Counted from the first letter of the stretch, positions 36,211-44,428 are shown. The stretch: DNA of 64,000 nt from Rhodococcus qingshengii JCM 15477 (GCF_023221595.1 NZ_CP096563.1:1842501-1906500), one strand, 5' to 3'. Notes: generated from the letters alone by a model not told the origin. A program made the numbers and translations.

Positions 36211-36555
36211 ACCCCCGTGATGCATCCGCGCACTCATCACCGGCATCGCACTCACCGCGACCACAACGGTCAGGACCCCGACCACCCAGGCCGTCCACGA
36301 CGCACCGCGTAGAGCGTCGAAGCTCATGACCCAGGGTGAAATGAACATCAAGACGCCGAAAACGCCCATCGCGTAATCCGCCATGGCCATGTCCGGACGT
36401 GCCATGTGCGCCAGACCCGACAGTGCAACCAGGACACCCAGGACGACGAGTGACCACATTGCCCGATCGGTGGTGTCGAGCCACATCGGCGAGAGAGCCG
36501 CAAAGACGCCGAGAACCACCGCGACGGCATCTTGCATTCGATTCCACGACTTCAT
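36187..36555 (-). CDS. SPW repeat membrane protein
   Basis: A 122-residue integral membrane protein with four helices in two repeats, each bearing the SPW signature: LSPMWLD near residue 23 and ISPWVMSF near 73. This family has no known biochemical role. The C-terminus is Met/His/Gly-rich (SARMHHGGHGG), which might bind metal, and its final GGVAAH is encoded by a copy of the 24-bp repeat. Confidence 0.86.
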   Translation of the reverse strand: MKSWNRMQDAVAVVLGVFAALSPMWLDTTDRAMWSLVVLGVLVALSGLAHMARPDMAMADYAMGVFGVLMFISPWVMSFDALRGASWTAWVVGVLTVVVAVSAMPVMSARMHHGGHGGVAAH

Positions 36556-36674
36556 GACGAGACCTCCAAAGACGAGAGTGTGTCCACCTGTAGTACACGC
36601 CCGCGGCAGATCGAGATCAACTCTCCGCCAATTGCATTCGCGTTGCAGTTAGAGGCGATGTGGAGGCTCGAATA

Positions 36675-36791
36675 TCAAGATTTGTGACTATTCGTCCGGA
36701 TTGCCACGAGCCCGCGCGGAGCGCTGGCCGCGATATGTCCCGAGAGTGCCATGAGGGTGAGAGTGGTGAATGCGATAGCGGCGGTGATCAT
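36675..36791 (-). CDS. Possible 38-residue small protein
   Basis: ATG 36791 follows AAAGGA by 7 bases and opens 38 codons: MITAAIAFTTLTLMALSGHI then a more polar, basic half. It could be a small membrane-associated peptide with a signal-like first half. No homologue recognised. It is the only coding candidate I see in the 361-base gap 36556-36916. Confidence 0.35.
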   Translation of the reverse strand: MITAAIAFTTLTLMALSGHIAASAPRGLVAIRTNSHKS

Positions 36792-36916
36792 GGGTGGTCC
36801 TTTCACTGACTGTCCTCGAGTGTCGTCTGCCGACCTGTGGCCGAGCAGGGCACACGGTGTGAGGACGCTGAGAGAATCGAAGAGTCCGCACAGACGACCC
36901 GTGAGAAGGTTCTGGG

Positions 36917-37654
36917 GTGACGCAATCGAGTGCTCAGGACGTGATCGAACAGTTGGCCGACCTCGCGGATCCCGCGGATGCCGTCCAGCTACAGAAGTTC
37001 TTCAAGACAGCGCCGGGGGAGTACGGCGAGGGTGACGTCTTCATCGGCGTGCGAGTACCGAAGACGCGTTCGGTGGTGAAGAAGCATGTCGGTCTCGAGT
37101 TGCCTCAGGTACGCCTCCTTCTCGACAGCGACGTCCACGAGCATCGCTTGGCCGGTCTGTTGATCCTGGTTGCTCGATTCGAAAAGGTCAGTCGCCCAAG
37201 TTTTTTCGACGACGAGAGTCGCGCCCGCATCGCCGACTTCTATCTCAGCGCTGTCGAGGACGGGCGGGTGAACAATTGGGATCTCGTGGATTCGTCCGCC
37301 GGACAGATCCTCGGCGGCTGGCTGTACGACCGAGATCGCCGGCTGATCTTCGAGCTTTCCGATTCGGGTGACCTGTGGCGACGACGGGTGGCGCTGCTGA
37401 CGACGTACGGATTCATCACTCGCGGCGACGGGTCGACCACGCTCGAGCTTGCCGCGCAGGTGCTGGGTGATCGACGAGACTTGACCCAGAAAGCGATGGG
37501 CTGGATGCTCCGCGAGGTGGGCAAGCGGGTGGACCGGGATTTGTTGACCGGTTTCCTCGCGAAGAATGCAGCAGACATGGGACGCACGGCACTGAGCTAC
37601 GCGTGCGAACACCTGACCGCAGACGAGCGAGCGCACTTCCGGGCGGCCCGCTAG
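36917..37654 (+). CDS. AlkD-like DNA alkylation repair protein
   Basis: A 245-residue all-helical HEAT-repeat-like protein. Family features: GVRVPKTRSVVKKH near residue 40, a run of helices including NNWDLVDSSAGQILGGWL, and QKAMGWMLREVGKR near residue 200. AlkD homologues excise positively charged alkylated purines (3-methyl/7-methyl) without base flipping. GTG start. It is followed within 38 bases by the glycosyltransferase gene on the same strand. Confidence 0.88.
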   Translation: MTQSSAQDVIEQLADLADPADAVQLQKFFKTAPGEYGEGDVFIGVRVPKTRSVVKKHVGLELPQVRLLLDSDVHEHRLAGLLILVARFEKVSRPSFFDDESRARIADFYLSAVEDGRVNNWDLVDSSAGQILGGWLYDRDRRLIFELSDSGDLWRRRVALLTTYGFITRGDGSTTLELAAQVLGDRRDLTQKAMGWMLREVGKRVDRDLLTGFLAKNAADMGRTALSYACEHLTADERAHFRAAR

Positions 37655-37692
37655 CGAAGTACCGCTCGGTAGGTTGTGGGACGATTCTCGGT

Positions 37693-39021
37693 ATGCCCGC
37701 CACCCGTGTCGAGGCGTCTCGAATTGTGACGATCGGTTCACTGATCGCTGCCGGCGTCGCAGCTCTGTGTTATCTCGTGTACTCCGTTCGAGCCGTCGAA
37801 CCCGTTGATTTTCTCGTCTACCGCTACGCTGCCCAGGCGTTCGCAGCGGGATCGAACATCTACGAGGGCAATCTGACCGGCCCGTTGATCGTCGACGAGG
37901 GTATGCCGTTCACCTACACCCCATTCGCGGTGATCTTCCTCTGGCCGACTGTCCTCTTCGACTGGTGGACTGCCTATCTGCTGTGGTCGGGATTGTGCAT
38001 CGCGGCGTTGGTGTGGACGGTTGCGAGGTTCACTCCCGCTCGCGTCCCCAAGCGGCCGCTCGTCATGGCGGCATTGGTCCTGGCCGTGTCGGTGACCCCC
38101 ATCGTCAGTGCGCACATCTCATTCGGCCAGGTGAACTTGGTGCTGATGGTGCTCGTACTGCTCGACGTGACTCGCCGAGAGGATTCGAGATTCGGCCGGT
38201 GGTTTCCGCGAGGACTGCTGATCGGCGTCGCGGCCGCGATCAAGCTGACTCCGGCTCTCTTCATCGTCTACTTCGTCGTCACGAAGCAGTGGCGACTCGC
38301 GATCTGGAGTTCGATCGGATTTGCCGCGGCGACCGCCGTCGCAGCAGTGGTGGACCCGGCCGTCAGCTGGACCTTCTGGTCGGACGTCGTCTGGAACCTC
38401 AGCGACCGGGTGGATTTGAGCGGGCAGGCGATCGCGAGTGCCGGTAACAGTTCGCTGCAGGGCGGACTTGCCGCGCTGGGCCCATGGACAGCGTCTCTGG
38501 CGATGCCGTCGACCGTGCTGTGCGCGGGGGTAGCGCTATGGATCGCCCGAGATGTCTATCGCGTCGGGCGAGCGGTCGATGCGGCGTTGGTGATCGGCTT
38601 GAGCGCGCCGATTCTTTCGCCGATCAGCTGGATTCACCACTGGGTGTATCTCGTGCCTGCTGCCGTCACGGTTCTCTTTCGGCTTCGATCGCCGCTGCAG
38701 TTCGGTGCGGCCGCTCTGGGGTTGGCCATCGTCTACTGCGGGCCGAGTATGGGACAGCAGTTCATCGAGACGTCGCCGCTCCTGCTGCCGTTCGGGTTGC
38801 TCCTTCGTGAGGGCTTCCTGATCGTGACCCTGGTGCTGATTCTTGCGCTGTGGCGGTTGCCCACAACGGCGCCTGCGTGGGTTTCGCGGCGGGACTCGGA
38901 AGATGACTCGGGAGATGACTCGGGAGACTCCGAACATGACAAAGCCCCCGATTCCGCAGGGAATCAGGGGCCGTCATGCATCGAAGCAGGGTTCAGAACT
39001 CGATCTTCAGGTGATCGGTGA
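37693..39021 (+). CDS. GT87 (DUF2029)-type polyprenol-linked glycosyltransferase
   Basis: A 442-residue membrane protein with about ten helices. Early extracytoplasmic DFLVYRYAAQAFAAGSNIYEG contains the acidic residue typical of GT-C enzymes; SFGQVNLVLMVLVLLDVTRR and GVAAAIKLTPALF are family segments, and SWIHHWVYLVPAAV lies late in the chain. GT87 enzymes in mycolata transfer mannose or arabinose from polyprenyl donors in envelope glycolipid synthesis. The C-terminal ~45 residues are an acidic repeat tail (DDSGDDSGDS) and then sequence antisense to the next gene, so the true end may be atypical. Confidence 0.84.
   Translation: MPATRVEASRIVTIGSLIAAGVAALCYLVYSVRAVEPVDFLVYRYAAQAFAAGSNIYEGNLTGPLIVDEGMPFTYTPFAVIFLWPTVLFDWWTAYLLWSGLCIAALVWTVARFTPARVPKRPLVMAALVLAVSVTPIVSAHISFGQVNLVLMVLVLLDVTRREDSRFGRWFPRGLLIGVAAAIKLTPALFIVYFVVTKQWRLAIWSSIGFAAATAVAAVVDPAVSWTFWSDVVWNLSDRVDLSGQAIASAGNSSLQGGLAALGPWTASLAMPSTVLCAGVALWIARDVYRVGRAVDAALVIGLSAPILSPISWIHHWVYLVPAAVTVLFRLRSPLQFGAAALGLAIVYCGPSMGQQFIETSPLLLPFGLLLREGFLIVTLVLILALWRLPTTAPAWVSRRDSEDDSGDDSGDSEHDKAPDSAGNQGPSCIEAGFRTRSSGDR
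38902..38925 (+). repeat. 12-bp in-frame tandem repeat
   Basis: GATGACTCGGGA occurs twice in direct succession (38902-38913, 38914-38925) and begins a partial third copy (GACTCCGAA). It encodes the DDSG DDSG DSE tail of the glycosyltransferase. Similar short duplications occur at other gene ends in this window. Confidence 0.8.
38944..38971 (-). terminator. Terminator of kshB, inside the opposing glycosyltransferase gene
   Basis: Read leftward, GCCCCTGATTCC pairs with GGAATCGGGGGC (one mismatch) around a CTGC loop and is followed by TTT. It lies 22 bases beyond the leftward reductase stop and within the last codons of the rightward glycosyltransferase gene. Confidence 0.82.
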
Positions 39022-40048
39022 TCGGCTTCGCCTGGCAACCGAGGATGTAGCCGTTCGCCACGTCCTCGGCGTCGAGGATCTCGGAGTTGTCCATCTGAAC
39101 TTCGCCTTCGGTGACGGTGCAGGCACACGACCCGCACTCGCCTTCCTGGCAGGAGTACGGCACGTCGAGGCCCTTGGCGAGCATGATGTCGACGAGCGTC
39201 TGCTTGCGCGGCCAGACGAGGGTGTGGGTTTCACCGTCCAGTTCGACCTCGACGGTTGCGGCGTCGGCTGCTTCCTCGTCGGAGACCTCGGCTACCTCGA
39301 CGTCACGGAACGGGTCACCCGCGAGTGAATTGAAGACCTCGGCGTGAACCTGCGTGCGGGGCATGCCGGCCTCTGCCAGTGCCTTGTGGACGGCGTCCAT
39401 GAAGGGGCCCGGACCGCACATGAAGGCCTCGTACGCGACAAATGGCTTGGACAGTGTCGCCAACTGTGAGACGGCGGGGAGTCCCTGCACGGTTTCGATC
39501 CAGTGGACAACGGTGAGGCGGCCGGGGTGTTGCGCTGCCAATTCGCGAAGTTCGGCGCCGAAGATGACGGACTTCTCGTCGCGATTCGCGTAGATCAGCA
39601 CGACGTTGCCGCTGCCCTGCGTGAGGGCGGACTTGAGGATCGAGATCACCGGAGTGATACCGCTGCCTGCACCGAAGAGCAGGAAGTCGTGATCGAGCGA
39701 CTTGGGCGTGAAGACACCTGACGGCGGCAGCACCTCGATGGTGTCGCCGACCTGGAGCTTGTCGCACAACCAGTTGGAGCCGTAGCCGTCGACGGTTCGC
39801 TTGACGGTCACCTTGGGGGCGTCGTCGGTGAAGGGTGAACTGGCCAGCGAGTAGCAGCGTGCGACCGAGCCGGTCTGATCACTCGGGATGCGCAGGGTCA
39901 GGAATTGACCTGGCTTGTAGTCGAACTTGTCCTTCAGTTCTGCGGGAATCTCGAACACCAGCGACCGGGCGTCGGAAGTCTCTTCGATGACTCCGGACAC
40001 GGTGAGTACCGCCGATCGCGAGCTGTGCGGTACCTCGACTGTCGTCAT
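38993..40048 (-). CDS. kshB: 3-ketosteroid 9-alpha-hydroxylase reductase-like protein (KshB)
   Basis: A 351-residue oxygenase reductase: an FAD domain (RCYSLASSPF, FAD-binding RxYS), an NAD domain (LLFGAGSGITPVISILKSAL and AFMCGPGPFM), and a C-terminal plant-type [2Fe-2S] domain with CQEGECGSCAC and a later single Cys in ILGCQAKP. This order is that of KshB/PaaE. It would feed electrons to a Rieske oxygenase such as KshA, which is not in the window. The ATG at 40048 has GAGAGGA upstream. A KstR-type operator lies about 60 bases upstream, supporting a steroid role. Confidence 0.9.
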   Translation of the reverse strand: MTTVEVPHSSRSAVLTVSGVIEETSDARSLVFEIPAELKDKFDYKPGQFLTLRIPSDQTGSVARCYSLASSPFTDDAPKVTVKRTVDGYGSNWLCDKLQVGDTIEVLPPSGVFTPKSLDHDFLLFGAGSGITPVISILKSALTQGSGNVVLIYANRDEKSVIFGAELRELAAQHPGRLTVVHWIETVQGLPAVSQLATLSKPFVAYEAFMCGPGPFMDAVHKALAEAGMPRTQVHAEVFNSLAGDPFRDVEVAEVSDEEAADAATVEVELDGETHTLVWPRKQTLVDIMLAKGLDVPYSCQEGECGSCACTVTEGEVQMDNSEILDAEDVANGYILGCQAKPITDHLKIEF

Positions 40049-40105
40049 CGCGAAGCTAGTCCTCTCGTGAAGCTGGGTAAAGCGCAGGTCAGTGAAGTGC
40101 AACAT

Positions 40106-40121
40106 CTAGAACGTGTTCTAG
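40106..40121. promoter_or_regulatory. KstR-type operator upstream of kshB
   Basis: CTAGAACGTGTTCTAG is a 7-bp inverted repeat with a 2-bp centre and fits the published KstR pattern TnnAACnnGTTnnA. It stands 57-73 bases before the reductase start on the leftward strand, where it would cover the promoter. KstR represses cholesterol/steroid catabolism genes in rhodococci and mycobacteria until a steroid acyl-CoA binds. Confidence 0.85.
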
Positions 40122-40145
40122 TTCAATGTTAGCAGTGATGAAAAG

Positions 40146-40349
40146 CTACTGGGGATCGTAGTCGCCGAGCAACACGTTCCCGATCAGCGGGAACCATGGC
40201 GGTCTGATCCAGCCGTCCTGGCAGTCCGGGGTGGCGTCGACCTGCCCGAACGGGCGGTTCGTGAGCGGCGTCCGGGCGGTTGAGCTGCCGAAGTCTGTGC
40301 ACGGGCTGTTTGTCGGTACACAGTGGGAACCAGGTGAGACGCCGGTCAC
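40146..40349 (-). CDS. Coding-like 67-codon frame, possible gene fragment
   Basis: A leftward frame of 67 codons in the 361-base gap between kshB and mno, with strongly G/C-biased third positions. It reads like a real protein end: HCVPTNSPCTDFGSS ... NRPFGQVDATPDC ... IRPPWFPLIGNVL. Four cysteines are present. No convincing ribosome site or membrane/signal start is visible; the GTG at 40349 is arbitrary. It could be the 3' remnant of a gene whose front was lost, or a short secreted protein. Not identified. Confidence 0.35.
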   Translation of the reverse strand: MTGVSPGSHCVPTNSPCTDFGSSTARTPLTNRPFGQVDATPDCQDGWIRPPWFPLIGNVLLGDYDPQ

Positions 40350-40409
40350 AAAGATTCGGCTCGAATCCCTCCCGCAGTCACATTCGTGCACATCCCTGAG
40401 GAGATACCG

Positions 40410-41684
40410 ATGGCTATCGAGCTCAACCAGATCTGGGACTTTCCCATCAAGGAGTTCCACCCCTTCCCTCGCGCCCTGATGGGTGTGGGCGCTCACGACA
40501 TCATCGGGGTGGAGGCCAAGAACCTCGGCTTCAAGCGCACCCTTCTGATGACGACCGGTCTGCGCGGTTCGGGCATCATCGAGGAACTCGTCGGCAAGAT
40601 CGAGTACCAGGGTGTCGAGGTCGTGCTCTACGACAAGGTCGAGTCGAATCCCAAGGACTACAACGTCATGGAGGCCGCGGCTCTCTACCAGAAGGAGAAG
40701 TGCGACTCGATCATCTCGATCGGCGGTGGTTCGAGCCACGACGCCGCCAAGGGCGCTCGCGTCGTGATCGCACACGACGGTCGCAACATCAACGAGTTCG
40801 AGGGCTTCGCCAAGTCCACCAACAAGGAGAACCCGCCCCATATCGCCGTATCCACCACGGCCGGAACGGGTTCCGAGACGTCGTGGGCGTACGTCATCAC
40901 CGACACGTCGGACATGAACAACCCGCACAAGTGGGTGGGCTTCGACGAGGCGACCATCGTCACCCTGGCGATCGACGATCCGCTGCTCTACTACACCTGC
41001 CCTCAGCATTTCACCGCGTACTGCGGCTTCGACGTACTCGCGCACGGCAGTGAGCCTTTCGTGTCTCGTCTCGATTTCGCGCCTTCGCTCGGTAACGCGA
41101 TCTACTCGGTCGAGTTGGTCGCGAAGAACCTGCGCGAGGCCGTCTTCGAGCCGCGCAACCTCAAGGCCCGCGAGGGAATGATGAACGCGCAGTACATTGC
41201 CGGGCAGGCCTTCAACTCCGGTGGCCTCGGCATCGTTCACTCGATCTCGCACGCGGTCAGTGCCTTCTTCGACAGCCACCACGGTCTGAACAACGCCATC
41301 GCGTTGCCGCGTGTGTGGGAGTACAACCTGCCTTCGCGCTACGAGCGCTACGCCCAGTTGGCCGGCGCACTCGGTGTCGACACTCGCAACCTCACCACAG
41401 TTCAGGCCGCGGATGCTGCCGTCGAGGCTGCCATCCGTCTGGCCAAGGACGTCGGTATCCCCGACAACTTCGGTCAAGTTCGCACCGACTCGTACGCGAA
41501 GAACCAGATGAACACCAAGAAGTACGAGGGCCGTGGTGATGTCATCAAGGGTGACGAGAAGACTGTGCGCGCCATCTCCGAGCACATTCAGGACGACTGG
41601 TGCACCCCGGGCAATCCCCGTGAGGTCACCGTGGAGTCGATGATCCCGGTTGTCGATCACGCGATCAACAAGTCGTACTTCTAG
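40410..41684 (+). CDS. mno: NDMA-dependent methanol dehydrogenase (mycofactocin-dependent Fe-type ADH)
   Basis: A 424-residue type III (Fe/Zn) alcohol dehydrogenase closely resembling Rhodococcus/Mycobacterium methanol:NDMA oxidoreductase (Mno/MDO, ThcE). NAD-binding loop IGGGSSHDAAKGA is near residue 100; metal ligands appear in DVLAHGSEP and in HSISHAVSAFFDSHHGLNNA. Unlike ordinary NAD-ADHs these enzymes keep tightly bound NAD(H), and in mycobacteria need mycofactocin as the external electron acceptor. GAGGAGA lies 4 bases before the ATG at 40410. Followed by a large hairpin and an AAA+/VWA gene pair on the same strand; the mft locus is 16-23 kb downstream. Confidence 0.93.
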   Translation: MAIELNQIWDFPIKEFHPFPRALMGVGAHDIIGVEAKNLGFKRTLLMTTGLRGSGIIEELVGKIEYQGVEVVLYDKVESNPKDYNVMEAAALYQKEKCDSIISIGGGSSHDAAKGARVVIAHDGRNINEFEGFAKSTNKENPPHIAVSTTAGTGSETSWAYVITDTSDMNNPHKWVGFDEATIVTLAIDDPLLYYTCPQHFTAYCGFDVLAHGSEPFVSRLDFAPSLGNAIYSVELVAKNLREAVFEPRNLKAREGMMNAQYIAGQAFNSGGLGIVHSISHAVSAFFDSHHGLNNAIALPRVWEYNLPSRYERYAQLAGALGVDTRNLTTVQAADAAVEAAIRLAKDVGIPDNFGQVRTDSYAKNQMNTKKYEGRGDVIKGDEKTVRAISEHIQDDWCTPGNPREVTVESMIPVVDHAINKSYF

Positions 41685-41686
41685 CA

Positions 41687-41740
41687 GGGCCTTCGGCCCC
41701 GTGCGCCTTTTTGGTAGCCCGCACTACCAAAAAGGCGCAC
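41687..41740 (+). terminator. Large hairpin between mno and the MoxR gene
   Basis: GTGCGCCTTTTTGGTAG (41701-41717) pairs perfectly with CTACCAAAAAGGCGCAC (41724-41740) across a 6-base loop. The flanking CCCC and GGGG extend it past a one-base bulge. A smaller stem GGGCC/GGCCC (41687-41699) shares those CCCC bases and is followed by CGTGCGCCTTTTT, so two mutually exclusive folds exist. Likely a partial terminator or mRNA end-protector that makes mno more abundant than the downstream pair. Confidence 0.75.
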
Positions 41741-41769
41741 AGGGGCTTGCCCCCCATGAAAGGTGTTCC

Positions 41770-42852
41770 ATGTCCGGTCGCAGTTTCTCCAGCGGAATCG
41801 AAGTGAAAGATGCTCTGCGAGAGCAGGACTACATTGCCGATGACGAGTTCGCGGTAGTCGTTCATCTGGCGACGGCGCTGGGGCGTCCGCTCCTGCTCGA
41901 AGGGCCGGCCGGTGTCGGCAAGACGGAACTGGCGAAGTCTCTGGCTGCGATCGGGGGCCGCAAACTGGTGCGATTGCAGTGCTACGAAGGGCTGGACGAC
42001 AATCGCGCGCTGTACGAATGGGACTACGCGAAGCAACTCCTGCACGTGCAGATGCTCCGCGACCGGATCAGCGATCAGGTTTCCGAATTCGACAGCGTCG
42101 CCGAAGCGTCCAAGTTTCTGGCCGATCAGGATTTCGGTTTGTACTCCGAGAACTTCCTGTCCGTACGACCGCTGCTCGAAGCAATCCTCTCACCCGATCC
42201 GGTAGTGCTTCTGGTCGACGAGGTAGACCGCACCGAGGAGTCGATGGAAGCACTGCTCCTCGAGATTCTCGCCGAACAGCAGATCACCATTCCCGAGGTC
42301 GGTACGTTCGTTGCCCGCTCGCAGCCCTGGGTCATCCTGACGTCCAACGACACCCGCGAGCTCTCACCCGCACTCAAGCGTCGTTGTCTGCATTACCATC
42401 TCGGCTATCCGACGTCGGAGCGTGAACGCGAGATCGTCACGGCCCGAGCGCCGGAGGTGGATTCGGCTACGGCCACCGAGGTCGTCGAATTGGCTCGCAT
42501 CCTGCGTGACCTCCCGCTGCGCAAGAGTCCGTCCATCTCGGAGGTCATCGACGCGGCCAGAGCGGCAACAGTGCTCGCGGCCGGCGGATTCGACACCGCT
42601 TCCGACGCCAAGGTGCGCGACATCCTGCTCACGGCGTTGCTCAAGTACTCGTCCGATGTGACGCTGGCCAAGGAACGATTCGACGGAAAGCGTTTCGAAT
42701 CATCGTCGCGTGACGGTGGCGAGCCGATCGAGCGGGCCACGGTGGCAAGCAAACCCGCCAACACGACGACGGCCGTGTTCCGGGGCACGGGTGGACGTGA
42801 CCCTCATCAACAGGGAATCCGCGGCGGCAGCGGAATCCGTTCGACGCGATGA
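41770..42852 (+). CDS. MoxR-type AAA+ ATPase
   Basis: A 360-residue AAA+ ATPase of the MoxR/CoxD-like group. Walker A LLLEGPAGVGKTELAKSLA is near residue 50, Walker B VVLLVDEVDR near 145, sensor 1 VILTSNDTRELSPALKRRC follows, and a C-terminal lid helical region ends the core. The last ~40 residues are low-complexity and basic. ATG 41770 (MSGRSF) follows AAAGG. It overlaps the VWA gene by 4 bp. MoxR/VWA pairs act as chaperone-like machines that insert metals or activate enzymes (MoxR, CoxD/CoxE, NorQ/NorD); sitting behind mno, its client may be Mno. That client is inferred. Confidence 0.9.
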   Translation: MSGRSFSSGIEVKDALREQDYIADDEFAVVVHLATALGRPLLLEGPAGVGKTELAKSLAAIGGRKLVRLQCYEGLDDNRALYEWDYAKQLLHVQMLRDRISDQVSEFDSVAEASKFLADQDFGLYSENFLSVRPLLEAILSPDPVVLLVDEVDRTEESMEALLLEILAEQQITIPEVGTFVARSQPWVILTSNDTRELSPALKRRCLHYHLGYPTSEREREIVTARAPEVDSATATEVVELARILRDLPLRKSPSISEVIDAARAATVLAAGGFDTASDAKVRDILLTALLKYSSDVTLAKERFDGKRFESSSRDGGEPIERATVASKPANTTTAVFRGTGGRDPHQQGIRGGSGIRSTR

Positions 42853-44372
42853 CGACGCTCGGTGGCCTTGCCGTGTGGCAACCGTCCTTTGTTCTCGACG
42901 TGGTGTCCGCGAGTTTCGGCCGATTGCTGAGGGCGGCCGGAGTTTCCGCGTCACCGGCCGAGGTCATCGAGGTTCGGCGTGTTCTCGCGATGGTCGGCGC
43001 TTCGGATCGTGAGACGTTGCGAGCATGTCTTCGGGCAGTGTGCGCCAAGTACTCTCACGAGCAGGCCGGTTTCGATCGGGCGTTCGACGCGCTGTTCCGG
43101 CCGGCCGCAGGCAAAGCGCACGGCGAGCGGATGGGTTCGCGCGCCGAGGTGGCGGACGGTCTGCCCACCGCGCTGGGGATCGACGAGGATCAAGAAGTTG
43201 GTCGGTACGCCGAGTACAACGAGCGTGCGGCCGAGGTCGGCGACTACTTCGACACTCCGGAAGCGGAGAAGGGCTTCAACCCGCACAAGGACGACGACGA
43301 TGTGTCGATGACGTCGAGCGATGCCGAACTGTCGGTAGATACCGGTTCGGAGACCGGTCGACGCGGAGTCAGTTACACGGTCGACGTGGACCGTGCAGCA
43401 TCGGCGGTGGTCGGTGACCTGAGCACCAGTGTTGCTGCAGCAGTGGTCGGCTCGCTGTCCTGGGACGATCCGACGTCGATCCTCGCCTGGTTGGATGCCT
43501 ACGACCCGAGCAAAGCGTATGCAGATGTCTCCGACGACGGGCCGTTGACGCAAGCACAATTGAACCGGCTCGTCGAGGCGGTCGAAGCGTTCGTGCAAGC
43601 ACTCTCGGCAGCTGCACTCGCCGAAACCGCTCCCGATGCGCCCGACAGTGAATCTGCAGCGGGCGCAACGCACAACGACATCGAACTCGCGTGCCACGAA
43701 GTGCTTCGGCGGATGAGAGGACCGTCCAGACCTCGGCCCCGTGAGCGCTCTCGTGGGCATCTCGACATGCGACGCACGGTGCGTTCGAGTCTGCGCACCG
43801 ACGGAATTCCCTTCCATCTGGTCGTGAAAGCTCCTCGCCCCGATCGTGTTCGACTACTTCTCATCGCCGACGTGTCGCTGTCCGTGCGCCCCATCACCGC
43901 GTTCACTCTGCGCTTGGCTCAGGCAATGCATCGCCGAGCAGATCGTTGTGAAGTCCTCGCCTTCGTCGATCGTCCGGTCGACGTGACCGACACCCTTCTC
44001 GCCAGTAGTGGTGACGGCGCACTGGCCGCGGTACTCGCGCACCCGGTTCTGGATCTGGAAGCCAGCAGCGATTACGGGCGGGTGCTCACAGAATTGTTGG
44101 ACGAGCACGGAAACACCTTGAACTCACGGACGTCTGTCATCATCGTGGGCGACGGTCGGTGCAACGGGTTGCCCCCGCAGGCGGACAAGCTCGAGGAACT
44201 CCGCCGAAAGGTCCACCGTCTGGCCTGGATCACGCCTGAACCACAGCGTTACTGGAACCAGGCATCGTGCGCGATGCCGGAGTATTCGGAGATCTGCGAC
44301 GAGGTTGTTGTTGCCCGAGATGCCGCGCAACTGATGGCAAAGGCCGCCGAGCTGGGGCACGCACTTCGCTGA
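42849..44372 (+). CDS. VWA domain protein, CoxE-like
   Basis: A 507-residue protein. A helical N-terminal half (with acidic linker around residues 110-180) precedes a CoxE-type von Willebrand A domain from about residue 310, with an intact MIDAS start in LLIADVSLSVRP (DxSxS) and a later VIIVGDGRCN. It ends with the CoxE-like WITPEPQRYWNQASCAMPEYSEICDEV. The ATG overlaps the ATPase stop by 4 bp, so a stoichiometric complex is likely. By analogy with CoxE, CbbO and NorD it would bridge the ATPase to a target enzyme. Confidence 0.9.
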   Translation: MTTLGGLAVWQPSFVLDVVSASFGRLLRAAGVSASPAEVIEVRRVLAMVGASDRETLRACLRAVCAKYSHEQAGFDRAFDALFRPAAGKAHGERMGSRAEVADGLPTALGIDEDQEVGRYAEYNERAAEVGDYFDTPEAEKGFNPHKDDDDVSMTSSDAELSVDTGSETGRRGVSYTVDVDRAASAVVGDLSTSVAAAVVGSLSWDDPTSILAWLDAYDPSKAYADVSDDGPLTQAQLNRLVEAVEAFVQALSAAALAETAPDAPDSESAAGATHNDIELACHEVLRRMRGPSRPRPRERSRGHLDMRRTVRSSLRTDGIPFHLVVKAPRPDRVRLLLIADVSLSVRPITAFTLRLAQAMHRRADRCEVLAFVDRPVDVTDTLLASSGDGALAAVLAHPVLDLEASSDYGRVLTELLDEHGNTLNSRTSVIIVGDGRCNGLPPQADKLEELRRKVHRLAWITPEPQRYWNQASCAMPEYSEICDEVVVARDAAQLMAKAAELGHALR

Positions 44373-44428
44373 TGTCAGTGCACTTCACCGATGTCACTGC
44401 GCGATCTGTCGTGAACTAGTTTGATCTC

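Noticed and set aside
40146..41660. 504-codon leftward frame opposite mno as a whole gene
   Set aside because: Most of it is antisense to mno; only the part beyond the mno gene (40146-40349) looks coding-like and is reported separately.
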